Shown here: positions 15,509 through 24,006 of the stretch, piece after piece
Numbering within the stretch: the first letter of the stretch is position 1
Layout of the letters: each line of letters begins with the position of its first letter
From: JAEUMD01 sp937950105
GTDB taxonomy: Bacteria; Pseudomonadota; Alphaproteobacteria; Rhizobiales; Hyphomicrobiaceae
Direction of reading: 5' to 3'
Length of the DNA: 28,092 bases
NCBI GenBank assembly: GCA_036821845.1
Contig: DAISIT010000041.1
Coordinates: forward strand, 1-28,092
Translations under genes and position numbers: made by a program
Notes under the pieces: generated by a model
The model's database searches: none
What the model saw: only the letters and a program-made list of their open reading frames with translations
Told to the model about the DNA's origin: nothing

Positions 15509-16891
15509 TCAGAATGCGATCTCGCTGAAAATCGGCTCGATGCGACGCCCCCACGCGCCCTCGTAGCGCGACAGCAGATCGTCGGCGCAGGTGCGCCCCG
15601 AGGCGACGATCTCCTCGAGCGGCGCGAGATAGATCGTCTCGTCCTGACCGCGCCAGTTGATGCGGCGCCGGTTGCGCAGGCCCGTGCGCGAGATGCGCAC
15701 CGCCTCACGCGCGATGTCGCCGACGGTGCTATCCCGGAACGGCGTATCGAGGGCTTCTTTCGGCACGCCGTTGCGCATCGCCTCGCGCTCGTCCGCCGTC
15801 CAGTCGCGCACCAGATCGAGCGCCGCCGCCCGCGAAGCGTCGTCGTAAAGCAGGCCGACCCAGAAGGCGGAGAGCGCCACGATGCGCGCCCAGCGCCCGC
15901 CGTCGGCCCCGCGCATTTCGAGGAACCGCTTGAGCCGCACCTCGGGGAACAGCGTCGTCAGGTGATCGGACCAGTCGTCGATGGTCGGCAGCTCGCCTTC
16001 GAGCCCCGGCAGCTTACCGGCCATGAAATCCTTGAACGAGGCGCCGGCGACGTCGATGTAGTTGCCGTCGCGATAGACGAAGTACATCGGCACGCCGAGC
16101 GCGTAGTCGACGTAACGTTCGTAGCCCATGCCGCGCTCGAACACCCATGGCAGCATGCCGGTGCGCGCCTTGTCGGTGTCGCGCCAGACCTCGCTGCGCA
16201 TCGACTTGAAGCCGTTGGGCCTGCCCTCGGTGAACGGCGAGGAGGCGAACAGCGCCGTCGCCACCGGCTGCAGGGCCAGCGACACGCGCAGCTTCTCGAC
16301 CATGTCGACTTCGCTGGCGAAGTCGAGGTTCACCTGGATGGTCGAGGTCCGGTACATCATGTCGAGGCCACGACTGCCGACCTGCGGCATGTAGCGCGTC
16401 ATCACCGCATAGCGCCGCTTGGGCATGCGCGGCGTCTCGTCCAGCGTCCACTTCGGCGAGAAGCCGAGGCCGAGAAAGCCGATGCCGAGAGGCTCGCCGA
16501 CGTGCACCACCTCGATCAGGTGCTCGCTGGTCTCGGCCGCCGTCTCGTGAAGGCTTTCGAGCGGCGCCCCCGACAGTTCGAACTGCCCGCCCGGCTCGAG
16601 GCTGATGGTGCCGCCCGGCTCACCGTCCGGACGCTTCAGCGCGATGATGTTGTCGCCCTCGAGGATCGGCTCCCAGCCATAGCAGCCGATCATGCTCTCC
16701 ATCAGAGCGCGGATGCCGCGCGGTCCCGCGTAGGGTACCGGCCCGAGCGTATCGGTATGGAAGACGAACTTTTCGTGCTCGGTGCCGATGCGCCAACGCG
16801 ACTTCGGCTTTTCGCCCGCCGCGATCCACGCGATCAGATCGTCTTTGGAGCTGATCGGCGCGCTCGGCTCGCCATTGATGCGGGTCGACAT
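15509..16891 (-). CDS. gshA: Glutamate-cysteine ligase (plant/alphaproteobacterial type)
   Basis: A 460-residue ATP-dependent ligase that joins glutamate and cysteine, the first step of glutathione synthesis in the cytoplasm. It belongs to the GCS2-like group of alphaproteobacteria and plants: WRIGTEHEKFVFH near the N-terminus, GGTISLEPGGQFELSGAPLESLHET, the RTSTIQVNLDF strand, and SPFTEGRPNGFKSMRSEVWRDTD are characteristic. Length is typical (about 455-465). The ATG at 16891 is the usual N-terminus (MSTR...); GGGAG lies about 12 bases upstream. It follows the Ala-rich protein gene on the same strand with a 183-base gap. No gshB is in the window. Confidence 0.95.
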   Translation of the reverse strand: MSTRINGEPSAPISSKDDLIAWIAAGEKPKSRWRIGTEHEKFVFHTDTLGPVPYAGPRGIRALMESMIGCYGWEPILEGDNIIALKRPDGEPGGTISLEPGGQFELSGAPLESLHETAAETSEHLIEVVHVGEPLGIGFLGLGFSPKWTLDETPRMPKRRYAVMTRYMPQVGSRGLDMMYRTSTIQVNLDFASEVDMVEKLRVSLALQPVATALFASSPFTEGRPNGFKSMRSEVWRDTDKARTGMLPWVFERGMGYERYVDYALGVPMYFVYRDGNYIDVAGASFKDFMAGKLPGLEGELPTIDDWSDHLTTLFPEVRLKRFLEMRGADGGRWARIVALSAFWVGLLYDDASRAAALDLVRDWTADEREAMRNGVPKEALDTPFRDSTVGDIAREAVRISRTGLRNRRRINWRGQDETIYLAPLEEIVASGRTCADDLLSRYEGAWGRRIEPIFSEIAF

Positions 16892-17074
16892 GAGGTCTTG
16901 GCAGGCTCCCGAACCGGCTGTCAGATACGGCCGGAAGCCTGGCGCTTCGCCGGCTCGGCTGCCCGTCCATGCGAACGAGCGCAGGTGGCAGGGCGGCGCA
17001 AGTTATGGCCCGTTCGAAGCGCCCGCACAAGTCTCGTACCCGAAGCCGCGACGGCCGCTCCGCTCGGGCCGGAG

Positions 17075-18421
17075 TCAGTCGTCCGAACTCCAGCCGAGCG
17101 AGCCGAGTTCGCGCGGGAACTGGAACGGCTTCAGCGATGAGAACAGCCCGCCGGATGCGGGCTTTGGCACTTCGGCCGCGGTCGCCGCCGCGGCTGTGAT
17201 GGCGGCCTCGGTGGAGGTCTTCACGATCGGTGGTTGAGCGGCCGCGGTAAGGCCGCGTGCGCCCGAAGTTCCCGCAGCAGGAGCGGCGCGCGCGGTCATC
17301 CTCGCGCTGACGGCGGGCGGCGCTCGCTCGTCTTTCCGCTTACGCGGCGCCGCAGCCATGCCGGGCAAGCGCTTCGACGGACTTGCCTCCACCGTCGTAC
17401 GGCGGCGCTCCGGCGGCGGCGCGGCCACGGGAGCGGAGCGGACGATGATCTCGATTCCGGCCGCAGCGACGCTGTCGGTTGCGGCGGCGACAGGCAGGGT
17501 CGCGGCAGGCGGCGGCTCATGTCCGAGCGCCATGCGTCCGTCGAGCGTGGCGGCGGCCGCTGCCGTCACGACGGTAGTGGCGCGCTCGACCTGACCGCCG
17601 GGCAGCGTGGCGGGAGCGGTCTGGCCACTGGACGGCAAACCCTCGTCCTGACCTGGGTCGGCGGCGATCGACCCGGAGGGCGAAACCGCCACCACGGCCG
17701 CGGTGACAGTCTCCACAACCGCAGGGCGCGGACCTTGGCCCATGGCGGCCGCCGCAGCAGGTTGAGCGATCAACTGAGCCGCACTTCGGCCGCTCGCATC
17801 CGCCGGGGGCGAGCCCGGAACCCGACCATCGTTACCCAGGGCGGCCGCCGCCAGCGTTCGGGCCTTGACGAGGGCCGCGGCTTTGGCAAGGGCGGCGGTG
17901 TCCTCATCGCTCGCGCCGCCAGCAAATCGAAGGCTGATCTCTTCGGCCCGCGTGCGCACCTCGTCCGCGAGGGCCTTCACCTCGCCGGTATCGCGGCGCG
18001 CCTGTTGCAGCGTGCTCGAGAAGTCGGCGGTCGTCAGCTCTGTCATCGCCGCCGCGCTTCCGTCGCGCAGCAGCTCGGGCAGGTAGCTCGACATACCGGC
18101 GCCGAACGACGGCGCGTGAAGCTCTTCTGCCTCGCCAGCCCCGGAGCCGGCGCGGCGGGCACTGGCGAACAGCGCGGCTTCGAGGCGGCCAAGCGCCGAG
18201 GCCTCGACGAAACTGGGCAGATGTGTGGTTGATACGGGGGCTTCTGCCGGCTCGGCGCGGGCCATCCCCACCGGAGAGGACAGGAGGATCGCGGCGGTAA
18301 GTGTGGCCGCGACCGTGCTGCGGCGACCGGCAACCACATGCTGGCGCATACCCGCGCCAGCGGCGCGCGGCAATGGCTGAACGGCGATGGAGCGACAGGC
18401 TCCATGAGCGATGATTGACAT
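17075..18421 (-). CDS. Exported Ala-rich low-complexity protein, unknown
   Basis: A 448-residue protein I cannot assign. A signal-like segment lies at about residues 33-56 (STVAATLTAAILLSSPVGMARA), so M25 (18349) could be the true start. Residues about 65-190 are predicted helical (ELTTADFSSTLQQARRDTGEVKALADEVRTRAEEI broken by polar residues), and residues about 195-425 are Ala/Pro/Thr-rich, probably disordered. A short conserved-looking C-terminus (LFSSLKPFQFPRELGSLGW) closes it. The opposite strand carries a long Arg-rich frame, which is a shadow. Periplasmic location is inferred. Composition alone explains the open frame partly, but the signal peptide and ordered ends favour a real gene. 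Confidence 0.6.
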   Translation of the reverse strand: MSIIAHGACRSIAVQPLPRAAGAGMRQHVVAGRRSTVAATLTAAILLSSPVGMARAEPAEAPVSTTHLPSFVEASALGRLEAALFASARRAGSGAGEAEELHAPSFGAGMSSYLPELLRDGSAAAMTELTTADFSSTLQQARRDTGEVKALADEVRTRAEEISLRFAGGASDEDTAALAKAAALVKARTLAAAALGNDGRVPGSPPADASGRSAAQLIAQPAAAAAMGQGPRPAVVETVTAAVVAVSPSGSIAADPGQDEGLPSSGQTAPATLPGGQVERATTVVTAAAAATLDGRMALGHEPPPAATLPVAAATDSVAAAGIEIIVRSAPVAAPPPERRRTTVEASPSKRLPGMAAAPRKRKDERAPPAVSARMTARAAPAAGTSGARGLTAAAQPPIVKTSTEAAITAAAATAAEVPKPASGGLFSSLKPFQFPRELGSLGWSSDD

Positions 18422-18765
18422 GACGCACGTACCCCAACCCGATGCGCCGGACGTGTTGGTCCGGCCTGCGTGTCGCGGCGCCCTCTGCCGCCCTTCACTC
18501 TCCCTCGATCCTGGCCCGTGACCAGTTCAGCCGGTGACCACCTTCTCCCCAGAAGAGCCACCGCCCGCAACGCTCGCATTCCCATCGTCTCGCCAACCGC
18601 GGCGAGTTGCAAGAGCGACCGTTGCATACCCCACCCGTGCACTGCGACTGAGGCAGCGGCATGGCGCTGGCGTGCTGATCGAGCGTGTTCGCGGACATGC
18701 GAAAGCCGGGCAGCTTGCGCCGGCCCGGCTCGGACAACCGGAAGGGTGGAAGGGGGCGTGCGGCG
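18422..18765. other. Gap between Ala-rich gene and 148-residue gene
   Basis: A 344-base stretch with lower third-position bias than its neighbours. It holds a 6-bp inverted repeat (CTCGCC-aaccgc-GGCGAG, 18589-18606), a 5-bp one (CTTCT-CCCC-AGAAG, 18542-18555) and one candidate small gene on the minus strand (given separately). I see no clear promoter. Confidence 0.5.
18495..18698 (-). CDS. Candidate small Cys/Trp-rich protein
   Basis: A 67-residue frame from the ATG at 18698 (a TTG at 18737 would add 13 residues). It has cysteines at C20-x4-C25-x4-C30 and C41-x2-C44, followed by GRWLFWGEGGHRLNW, which together look like a small zinc-ribbon-type fold. Against it: no ribosome binding site near any start, and mixed codon third positions. 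I recognise no family. It may be a real overlooked small protein or chance. Confidence 0.3.
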   Translation of the reverse strand: MSANTLDQHASAMPLPQSQCTGGVCNGRSCNSPRLARRWECERCGRWLFWGEGGHRLNWSRARIEGE

Positions 18766-19212
18766 TCAGTGCTGCGACTGCGACGGCGCCGAACTCAAAA
18801 CGTCGAAATGCCCCGTGCGCAGGTCGAACTCGACCATCTGGCTGTCACGACCGCTCTCCGCAAGCAGGTGGACGTGAACCTCGTTGGCCCCGAGCATGGC
18901 GCCGCGATGGCCAATGTCGGCCAAGTTGAGCGTCGGCGACGCGGCGGCGAGGCGGCCGATGGCGAGCACGCTGCGCTGACCTTCCGCGTCGCGGCGGACG
19001 AGGATGAAGTTGGCGGAGCTGAGCGCCGGGCAATCCAGCAGCGAATAGATCGTGTGGACGTAACGGCGGCCCGACGCGCCGGTCCAGAACTGGAAGCGCT
19101 GCATCAGGTCTTCGGTCCGTTCGATCGCGGACGGGTGTTGGCTGGTCTGGCGCATGTAGGGTTTCGCCCGGGCGGCCCGGACCTCCGCAATATCGATGAT
19201 ACGCGCACTCAT
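18766..19212 (-). CDS. Conserved-looking hypothetical protein, 148 residues
   Basis: I recognise this only as a type of hypothetical protein seen in rhizobia; its function is unknown. The sequence has no signal peptide or membrane segment. It reads as a compact alpha/beta domain: FQFWTGASGRRYVHTIYSLLDCP, then ANFILVRRDAEGQRSVLAIG, then GANEVHVHLLAESG. The start at 19212 (MSARIIDIAEVRA) is supported by AGAGG seven bases upstream; the frame is open further upstream but that part has a different, random-looking composition. It is alone between nrdJ (387-base gap) and the Ala-rich gene (344-base gap) on the same strand. Confidence 0.75.
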   Translation of the reverse strand: MSARIIDIAEVRAARAKPYMRQTSQHPSAIERTEDLMQRFQFWTGASGRRYVHTIYSLLDCPALSSANFILVRRDAEGQRSVLAIGRLAAASPTLNLADIGHRGAMLGANEVHVHLLAESGRDSQMVEFDLRTGHFDVLSSAPSQSQH

Positions 19213-19599
19213 CACAGCACCTCTGGTCACTCGGACGTGACGCACGACAACGCAAAGCTCGACCGGATCGTGCCGAAAACAGGTAGCTGAAATGTGGCTC
19301 GGCCGGGGTGATCTCGGGGCATGGGAAACAGGAGGTAAAGCGGTGCCTCGGAACCTCCCGGTTATGTCTTGCGGGTACTTAATGGAGCGTTGCGACGAGA
19401 AGCGAATGAGCCATTCTTGCCGCTTCGTGTTGCGCGACTGCACCTCATCACGTCATGCGTGGTTACGCTGCGGTGCGCAGACGCTTCGAGTGGTAGCGCC
19501 AGCATGGCGGACGACGGTTTCGCTGCCTCCCCCACCGCCCCGATCCCCAACCACATGGAGCGCGGTCACTCAGCCCCGTATGCCTCAGCCACATATCCC
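19213..19599. other. Gap between nrdJ and the 148-residue gene
   Basis: A 387-base stretch of lower GC content than its neighbours in its middle (about 19361-19450). It should hold the promoter of the 148-residue gene and the end of the nrdJ transcript. I see no strong hairpin and no complete promoter. Near the nrdJ end there is a 15-base periodic repeat (given separately). The only open frames here are unbiased and overlap nrdJ on the opposite strand. Confidence 0.5.
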
Positions 19600-19607
19600 T
19601 CAGCCGC
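19563..19607 (-). repeat. 15-base repeats across the nrdJ stop codon, each with in-frame TGA
   Basis: On the minus strand three 15-base units follow each other: GCGGCTGAGGGATAT (19607-19593), GTGGCTGAGGCATAC (19592-19578) and a weaker third sharing GGCTGAG (19577-19563). The first two agree at 12 of 15 positions. Because 15 is a multiple of three, the nrdJ stop codon TGA is repeated in frame at 19602, 19587 and 19572. This looks like a small tandem duplication of the gene's last codons. Confidence 0.6.
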
Positions 19608-22275
19608 ATTTGGCGAAGCCGCAGTCGCGGCAGATCCAGCACCCCTCCTGCCGCTCCAGATGCGGCGACGAGCAGCGCGGGCAGAACGAGATGCGGCGCG
19701 GTTCCGGCCGGGCTGCCGCCGACGCTGCCGAAACCATCGCCGGGTTGGTGCCGCCGGCGGAGCCCGACGACCTCCCTGCACCACCGCCCGCCTCCGCGGC
19801 GGCGCCACCCGCCGACCCCGAAACCGCACCCGCACGCCTATCCGCGCCCGTGGCCACCCCGGAGCCTGACCGGGACTCCGCGCCCGAGCGTCGACGTCCC
19901 GATCGGGCCGACGACGCACGCTCGTCGAATGCCGCGTCGGCAGGCGCCTGCACGAGACGTTGCACGGACACATCCGCGGCGTCCTCGTAGGACGTACCCG
20001 GCAAGTCGGCATCGGCCGGGCGGAAGCCGATCCCGACCAGATGCCGCTCTATGATGCCGCCGATGGCGGCGAGAAGGCTCGGCACATAGCGCCCCTCCAT
20101 CCACTGGCCACCCTGCGGGTCGAACACCGCCTTCAGCTCCTCGGCGACGAACGAGACGTCGCCGCCACGGCGGAACACGGCGCTGATCATGCGCGTCAGG
20201 GCCACCGTCCACGCATAGTGCTCGAGGTTGCGGGTGTTGATGAAGATCTCGAACGGCCGCCGCCGCCCGTCGCGCTCGATGTCGTTGATGGTGACGTAAA
20301 TGGCGTGATCGCTGGCCGGCCAGCGCAGCTTGTAGGTGAAGCCCTGCAGGACGGGATCGCGCTCGAGCGGTGGCGCCATGTAGACGACGCCGGCCGGAGT
20401 GCGCCGCAACAGCGCCCCGGATACGCGCTCGGCCTGCACCCGCTCTATCGTGGCGGCGACATCCGGTGCCGGCTCGGCAGGAGCCCCCGGTGTATCGGCG
20501 ACTTCCACAGACTGCTCGCGGGGCGCGGCGGAGGGCGCATCCGCGCCGGCCCCCTGTGCTGCCGCCGCATCGACCGACTCGAGCACGGCCCCGGTGACAA
20601 GGTTCGGACGATAGGTCGTGCAGCCCTTGAGCCCATGCGCGTCGGCGTCGAGATAGATGGCCTCGAAGGCCTCGAAGGAAATGTCGGCCGGGACGTTGAT
20701 GGTCTTCGAGATCGAGCTGTCGACGTGGCGCTGGATCGCCGCCTGCATGGCGATGTGAGCCGAGGGCGGCAGTTCGCGCGCCGTCACGAACGCGGGCGGC
20801 AGTGCCACGCCTTCGCCATGCTCGCGGCGGAACCGGGCATAGGCATAATCCTCGACCAACTGCTCGCGCCGCTCCCCTCCCTCGTCGAGCACGTGCCGGC
20901 GATAGCGCAGATCGTAGATCGGCTCGATACCGCTCGACACGTTGCCGGCCAGCAGCGAAATGGTCCCGGTCGGCGCAACCGACGTCAGGCAGCCATTGCG
21001 GATGCCGTTCTTCGCGATCGCCTTGCGCACGTCGGCGTCGAGCCCCTGCACGAAGGGAGCCGCAAGAAACGCCGCCTCGTCGTAGAGCGGGAAGGCGCCC
21101 TTCTCTGCCGCGAGTTCGGCACTCGTCCGGTAGGCGGTGGCGGAGATCGCCGCCATCCAGCGCGCGGCGAGCGAGCGCGCCGCGGCGCTGTCGTAGTGCA
21201 GGCCGATGGCCGCCAGCGCGTCGGCTAGCCCGGTGACGCCGAGCCCGATGCGCCGCTTGGCATGGGCCTCGCGACGCTGCTCGGCGAGCGGATAGCGGGC
21301 GACGTCGATGATGTCGTCGAGCAGGCGCACGGCGACCGCCACCCGCCGCTGCAGCCGCGACAAGTCGATCGCCGCCTCCGGCGTGAACGGCTTCTCCACC
21401 AGCGCCATCAGGTTGATGGAGCCGAGCAGACACGCACCGAAGGGCGGCAACGGCTGCTCTCCGCACGGGTTGGTGGCGCTGATCTCTTCACAGTAGCGCA
21501 GGTTGTTCATGGCGTTGACGCGATCGATGAAGATCACGCCCGGCTCGGCGTAGTCGTAGGTCGAGCGCATGATGCGATGCCAGAGATCGCGCGCACGCAC
21601 GGTCCGGTAGACCTCCCCCCCGAACACCAGCGGCCAGTCCGCGTCGGCGCGCACCGCCGCCAGGAATGCATTGCTGACGAGGACCGAGAGATTGAAATTG
21701 CGCAGCCGCCCCGCTTCCGACTTCGCGGCGATGAAGAGCTCGATGTCGGGATGATCGGCGCGCATGGTCGCCATCATGGCGCCGCGACGCTGCCCCGCCG
21801 ACATGATGGTGCGGCACATCGCGTCCCACACGTCCATGAACGTGACCGGACCCGAGGCGTCCGCCCCGATGCTGCGCACCAGCGCGCCGCGCGGACGCAA
21901 GGTCGAGAAATCCATGCCGACGCCGCCGCCCGCCTGCATGGTCATCGCCGCGTCCTTGACGGCGTCGAAGATCGAGCCGAGATCGTCCTCGATACGACCC
22001 ATGACGAAGCAGTTGAACAGCGTCACCGCACGCCCGGTGCCGGCACCGGCGAGGATGCGCCCTGCGGGAATGAACTCGAGCCCGGCCATGGCGTCGTGGA
22101 ATTCAGCCGCCCACCGCGCCTTTGCCTTGCGCCCCTTTTCGGCCGCCGCTGCCGCCTCGGCGACGCGCGTCAGTGTCTCGGCGAGCGTCGCCTCGGACGA
22201 CCCGTCAGGCCGCCTGAAGCGATATTTCCGACGCCAGATGTCCTCGGCGATCGCAGCATTGAAGACGGTGGCCAT
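19600..22275 (-). CDS. nrdJ: B12-dependent (class II) ribonucleotide reductase
   Basis: An 891-residue adenosylcobalamin-dependent ribonucleotide reductase that makes dNTPs with or without oxygen. The radical-site motif is TNPCGE (N269, C271, E273); C89 (FNCF) and C282 (FGACLLGSINL) are the likely redox pair. FDAVKDAAMTMQAGGGVGMDFSTLRP and GQRRGAMMATMRADHPDIELFI are typical. Residues about 600-760 form the NrdJ C-terminal domain. A Ser/Gly/Arg/Ala-rich linker (about 770-865) leads to a C-terminal zinc-ribbon-like end, CPRC...CWICRDCGFAKCG, which probably re-reduces the active site. No N-terminal ATP-cone is evident. AGG lies six bases before the ATG. It follows plsC on the same strand with a 58-base gap. 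Confidence 0.95.
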   Translation of the reverse strand: MATVFNAAIAEDIWRRKYRFRRPDGSSEATLAETLTRVAEAAAAAEKGRKAKARWAAEFHDAMAGLEFIPAGRILAGAGTGRAVTLFNCFVMGRIEDDLGSIFDAVKDAAMTMQAGGGVGMDFSTLRPRGALVRSIGADASGPVTFMDVWDAMCRTIMSAGQRRGAMMATMRADHPDIELFIAAKSEAGRLRNFNLSVLVSNAFLAAVRADADWPLVFGGEVYRTVRARDLWHRIMRSTYDYAEPGVIFIDRVNAMNNLRYCEEISATNPCGEQPLPPFGACLLGSINLMALVEKPFTPEAAIDLSRLQRRVAVAVRLLDDIIDVARYPLAEQRREAHAKRRIGLGVTGLADALAAIGLHYDSAAARSLAARWMAAISATAYRTSAELAAEKGAFPLYDEAAFLAAPFVQGLDADVRKAIAKNGIRNGCLTSVAPTGTISLLAGNVSSGIEPIYDLRYRRHVLDEGGERREQLVEDYAYARFRREHGEGVALPPAFVTARELPPSAHIAMQAAIQRHVDSSISKTINVPADISFEAFEAIYLDADAHGLKGCTTYRPNLVTGAVLESVDAAAAQGAGADAPSAAPREQSVEVADTPGAPAEPAPDVAATIERVQAERVSGALLRRTPAGVVYMAPPLERDPVLQGFTYKLRWPASDHAIYVTINDIERDGRRRPFEIFINTRNLEHYAWTVALTRMISAVFRRGGDVSFVAEELKAVFDPQGGQWMEGRYVPSLLAAIGGIIERHLVGIGFRPADADLPGTSYEDAADVSVQRLVQAPADAAFDERASSARSGRRRSGAESRSGSGVATGADRRAGAVSGSAGGAAAEAGGGAGRSSGSAGGTNPAMVSAASAAARPEPRRISFCPRCSSPHLERQEGCWICRDCGFAKCG

Positions 22276-22288
22276 CGGCGACCTCGAA

Positions 22289-22306
22289 CCGGGGAATTAC
22301 ACCCGG
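22289..22306 (-). other. Short hairpin in the plsC-nrdJ gap
   Basis: CCGGG and CCCGG arms with an eight-base AT-rich loop lie 14 to 31 bases before the nrdJ ATG. Small and without a T-run; it might affect nrdJ translation, but chance is likely. Confidence 0.2.
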
Positions 22307-22333
22307 CTAATCTAGGCCCGCGCTCACGACAAG

Positions 22334-23125
22334 TCAACGATTGTTCGCTTCTTGTTCTGTCTTGGTTTCAGCATAGTCGTAGGGCATCTGTCCGATGCGT
22401 GCGACCGCCGGGTCGCAAGCCTCCTCGACCAGCCGGGCCGTCGCAGTCTCGATGCGCTCCTGCAGCTCGCGCTTGAACCTCTTGCGGTCCATGCCCGGCG
22501 GCATCGGCGGCAGGATCTCGACGACGATCGTTCCCGGACGGCGCAGCCAGCTGCGGCGCGGCCAGAACACGCCGGAGTTCAGCGCCAGCGGTATGCACGG
22601 CAATGCGAGTGCTTCATAGAGGGCGATGGCGCCCGGCTTGTAGTCGGGCGGCGCACCCGGAGCGCGGCGAGTACCTTCGGGGAAGATGACGATCTCGCGC
22701 CCGGCAGCGGCGCGGTCCCTCGCGTCGGCGATCAGTCGCTTGAGGGCCGACGGCCCGCGCTCGCGCTGAACGAAGATGTGGCGGAACTTGTGGCTGAACC
22801 AGCCATAGAGCGGGATCCAGCCGAGTTCGGCTTTCATCACCATCGCCGGATCGCGAAACAGCGTGATGAGCGCGAACGTATCCCACGCCGACTGGTGCTT
22901 GGCGGCGACCAGCACGGCACCTGCCGGCAAATTCTCGCGCCCGCGCACCTCGAGGCGGGTGCCGGCGATCAGCCGCAACCACCACAGCGAAGCGTGTGCG
23001 TGGGCCTTGAGGCCCAGCATCGCCCAGCGCCGCGGCCCGAGCAGCAGCGGCGAGCCGAGGACGAGGAACACGGCGGTATTGACGTAGAATACGACAGCGA
23101 ACAGCAGGGAGCGGACGACGAGCAT
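22334..23125 (-). CDS. plsC: 1-acyl-sn-glycerol-3-phosphate acyltransferase PlsC
   Basis: A 263-residue membrane-bound acyltransferase that adds the second acyl chain in phosphatidic acid synthesis. The catalytic H-x4-D motif is visible in AAKHQSAWDTFAL, the substrate-binding FPEGTRR in EIVIFPEGTRRAPG, and the VPLALNSG-type strand in CIPLALNSGVFW. The N-terminus (VVRSLLFAVVFYVNTAVFLVLGSPLLL) is a membrane anchor. The C-terminal tail is charged. It lies between the YdcF-like gene (97-base gap) and nrdJ (58-base gap). The order ftsE-ftsX-ydcF-plsC is one I recognise from rhizobial genomes. Confidence 0.93.
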   Translation of the reverse strand: MLVVRSLLFAVVFYVNTAVFLVLGSPLLLGPRRWAMLGLKAHAHASLWWLRLIAGTRLEVRGRENLPAGAVLVAAKHQSAWDTFALITLFRDPAMVMKAELGWIPLYGWFSHKFRHIFVQRERGPSALKRLIADARDRAAAGREIVIFPEGTRRAPGAPPDYKPGAIALYEALALPCIPLALNSGVFWPRRSWLRRPGTIVVEILPPMPPGMDRKRFKRELQERIETATARLVEEACDPAVARIGQMPYDYAETKTEQEANNR

Positions 23126-23222
23126 GGAGCGGTGTCGCTTTCGGCGAATGAAGGACGCCCCTTCGCGGGGTGCCCATCAATGTCGTGATTGCCGAACGAG
23201 ATCAAGCAAGGCCGCGCCTGCC

Positions 23223-23885
23223 TCAGTCCCGGGCGTTGGCGACGGCTGGCGGCAGCGGCGCTCCTGCGGTGGCCGAACTCGACTGCCAGCGTCCGAGGGT
23301 TCGCGCGGCGGCGAGCCGGACGGCGGCCGGCAGCAGCTTCAGGTATTCCGACAGCAGGACGCGCGCGGTCCCCGGATGCAGCCACCACGCCTCTTCAGCG
23401 AAGTTCTTCGGCACCACGGCATGGGGGACGATGGTCACATCGGGCAGCACGCGCGCGAACTCGGCGAGGCTGCGCGGCACGTGGTAGTTCGAAGTGACGA
23501 GAATCAGGCTGGAAAAGCCGTGCCGCTCGGCCCAGGCGCGGGTTTCACTGGCGTTGCCGATGGTGTCCAACGCCTTGGTATCGACGTCGACGCAACAATC
23601 CAGCAGTGCCGGCGGAAGCCCGGTGATACGCTTCAGATCGGCGCGGGTGACACTTGGATGGACGCCGCTGATGAGCAGTCGCTTGCCGCGCTGCTGCTCG
23701 AGCAGGCGGGCGCCCTCGGCGATGCGGAATTCTGCCCCGGTGAGCACGACGATGGCGTCCGCCAGGGGCACCGCCCTGCTCGTCGGATCGCGCATCACGA
23801 AGCCGGTGAAGACGAGGAAGCCGAGCATCACCGCAGCGACACCGAATGCCGCCAGGACGACCAGAATGCTCACAGCCCGTCTCAT
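23223..23885 (-). CDS. YdcF-like (DUF218) membrane-anchored protein
   Basis: A 220-residue DUF218/YdcF-family protein. One N-terminal membrane segment (about residues 4-29) is followed by the family core: ADAIVVLTGAEFRIAEGARLL, KRLLISGVHPSVTRADL, the NASETRAWAERHGFSSLILVTSNYHVPRS motif with its conserved T-S-x-Y-H, and a C-terminal EYLKLL helix. Family members are linked to envelope biogenesis (ElyC, SanA); the reaction is not settled. I chose the ATG at 23885, with GGGAG seven bases upstream, over one 28 codons earlier that precedes the membrane segment with a random-looking stretch. It follows ftsX after 121 bases. Confidence 0.88.
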   Translation of the reverse strand: MRRAVSILVVLAAFGVAAVMLGFLVFTGFVMRDPTSRAVPLADAIVVLTGAEFRIAEGARLLEQQRGKRLLISGVHPSVTRADLKRITGLPPALLDCCVDVDTKALDTIGNASETRAWAERHGFSSLILVTSNYHVPRSLAEFARVLPDVTIVPHAVVPKNFAEEAWWLHPGTARVLLSEYLKLLPAAVRLAAARTLGRWQSSSATAGAPLPPAVANARD

Positions 23886-24006
23886 CGCTCGCTCCCACCC
23901 GGGCAGCTTAGCTGATTTGCAGCGGGGCTTGGCAAGCCATGACTTGGGCGGGTGAACAGGGGCAGGCATCGGAACCGGGTCGCCGGCCCGCGACCGCTGG
24001 TCAGCC

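Noticed and set aside
17234..18232. 332-codon Arg-rich plus-strand frame opposite the Ala-rich gene
   Set aside because: No signal, no motif and a composition typical of an antisense frame; the minus strand has a signal peptide and ordered ends.
22268..22300. GGTTCGAG on the minus strand, like a tRNA T-loop
   Set aside because: No matching T-stem, acceptor stem or anticodon arm can be formed around it.
22276..22333. Possible cobalamin riboswitch in front of nrdJ
   Set aside because: The gap to plsC is only 58 bases and has no B12 box; nrdJ is probably co-transcribed with plsC.
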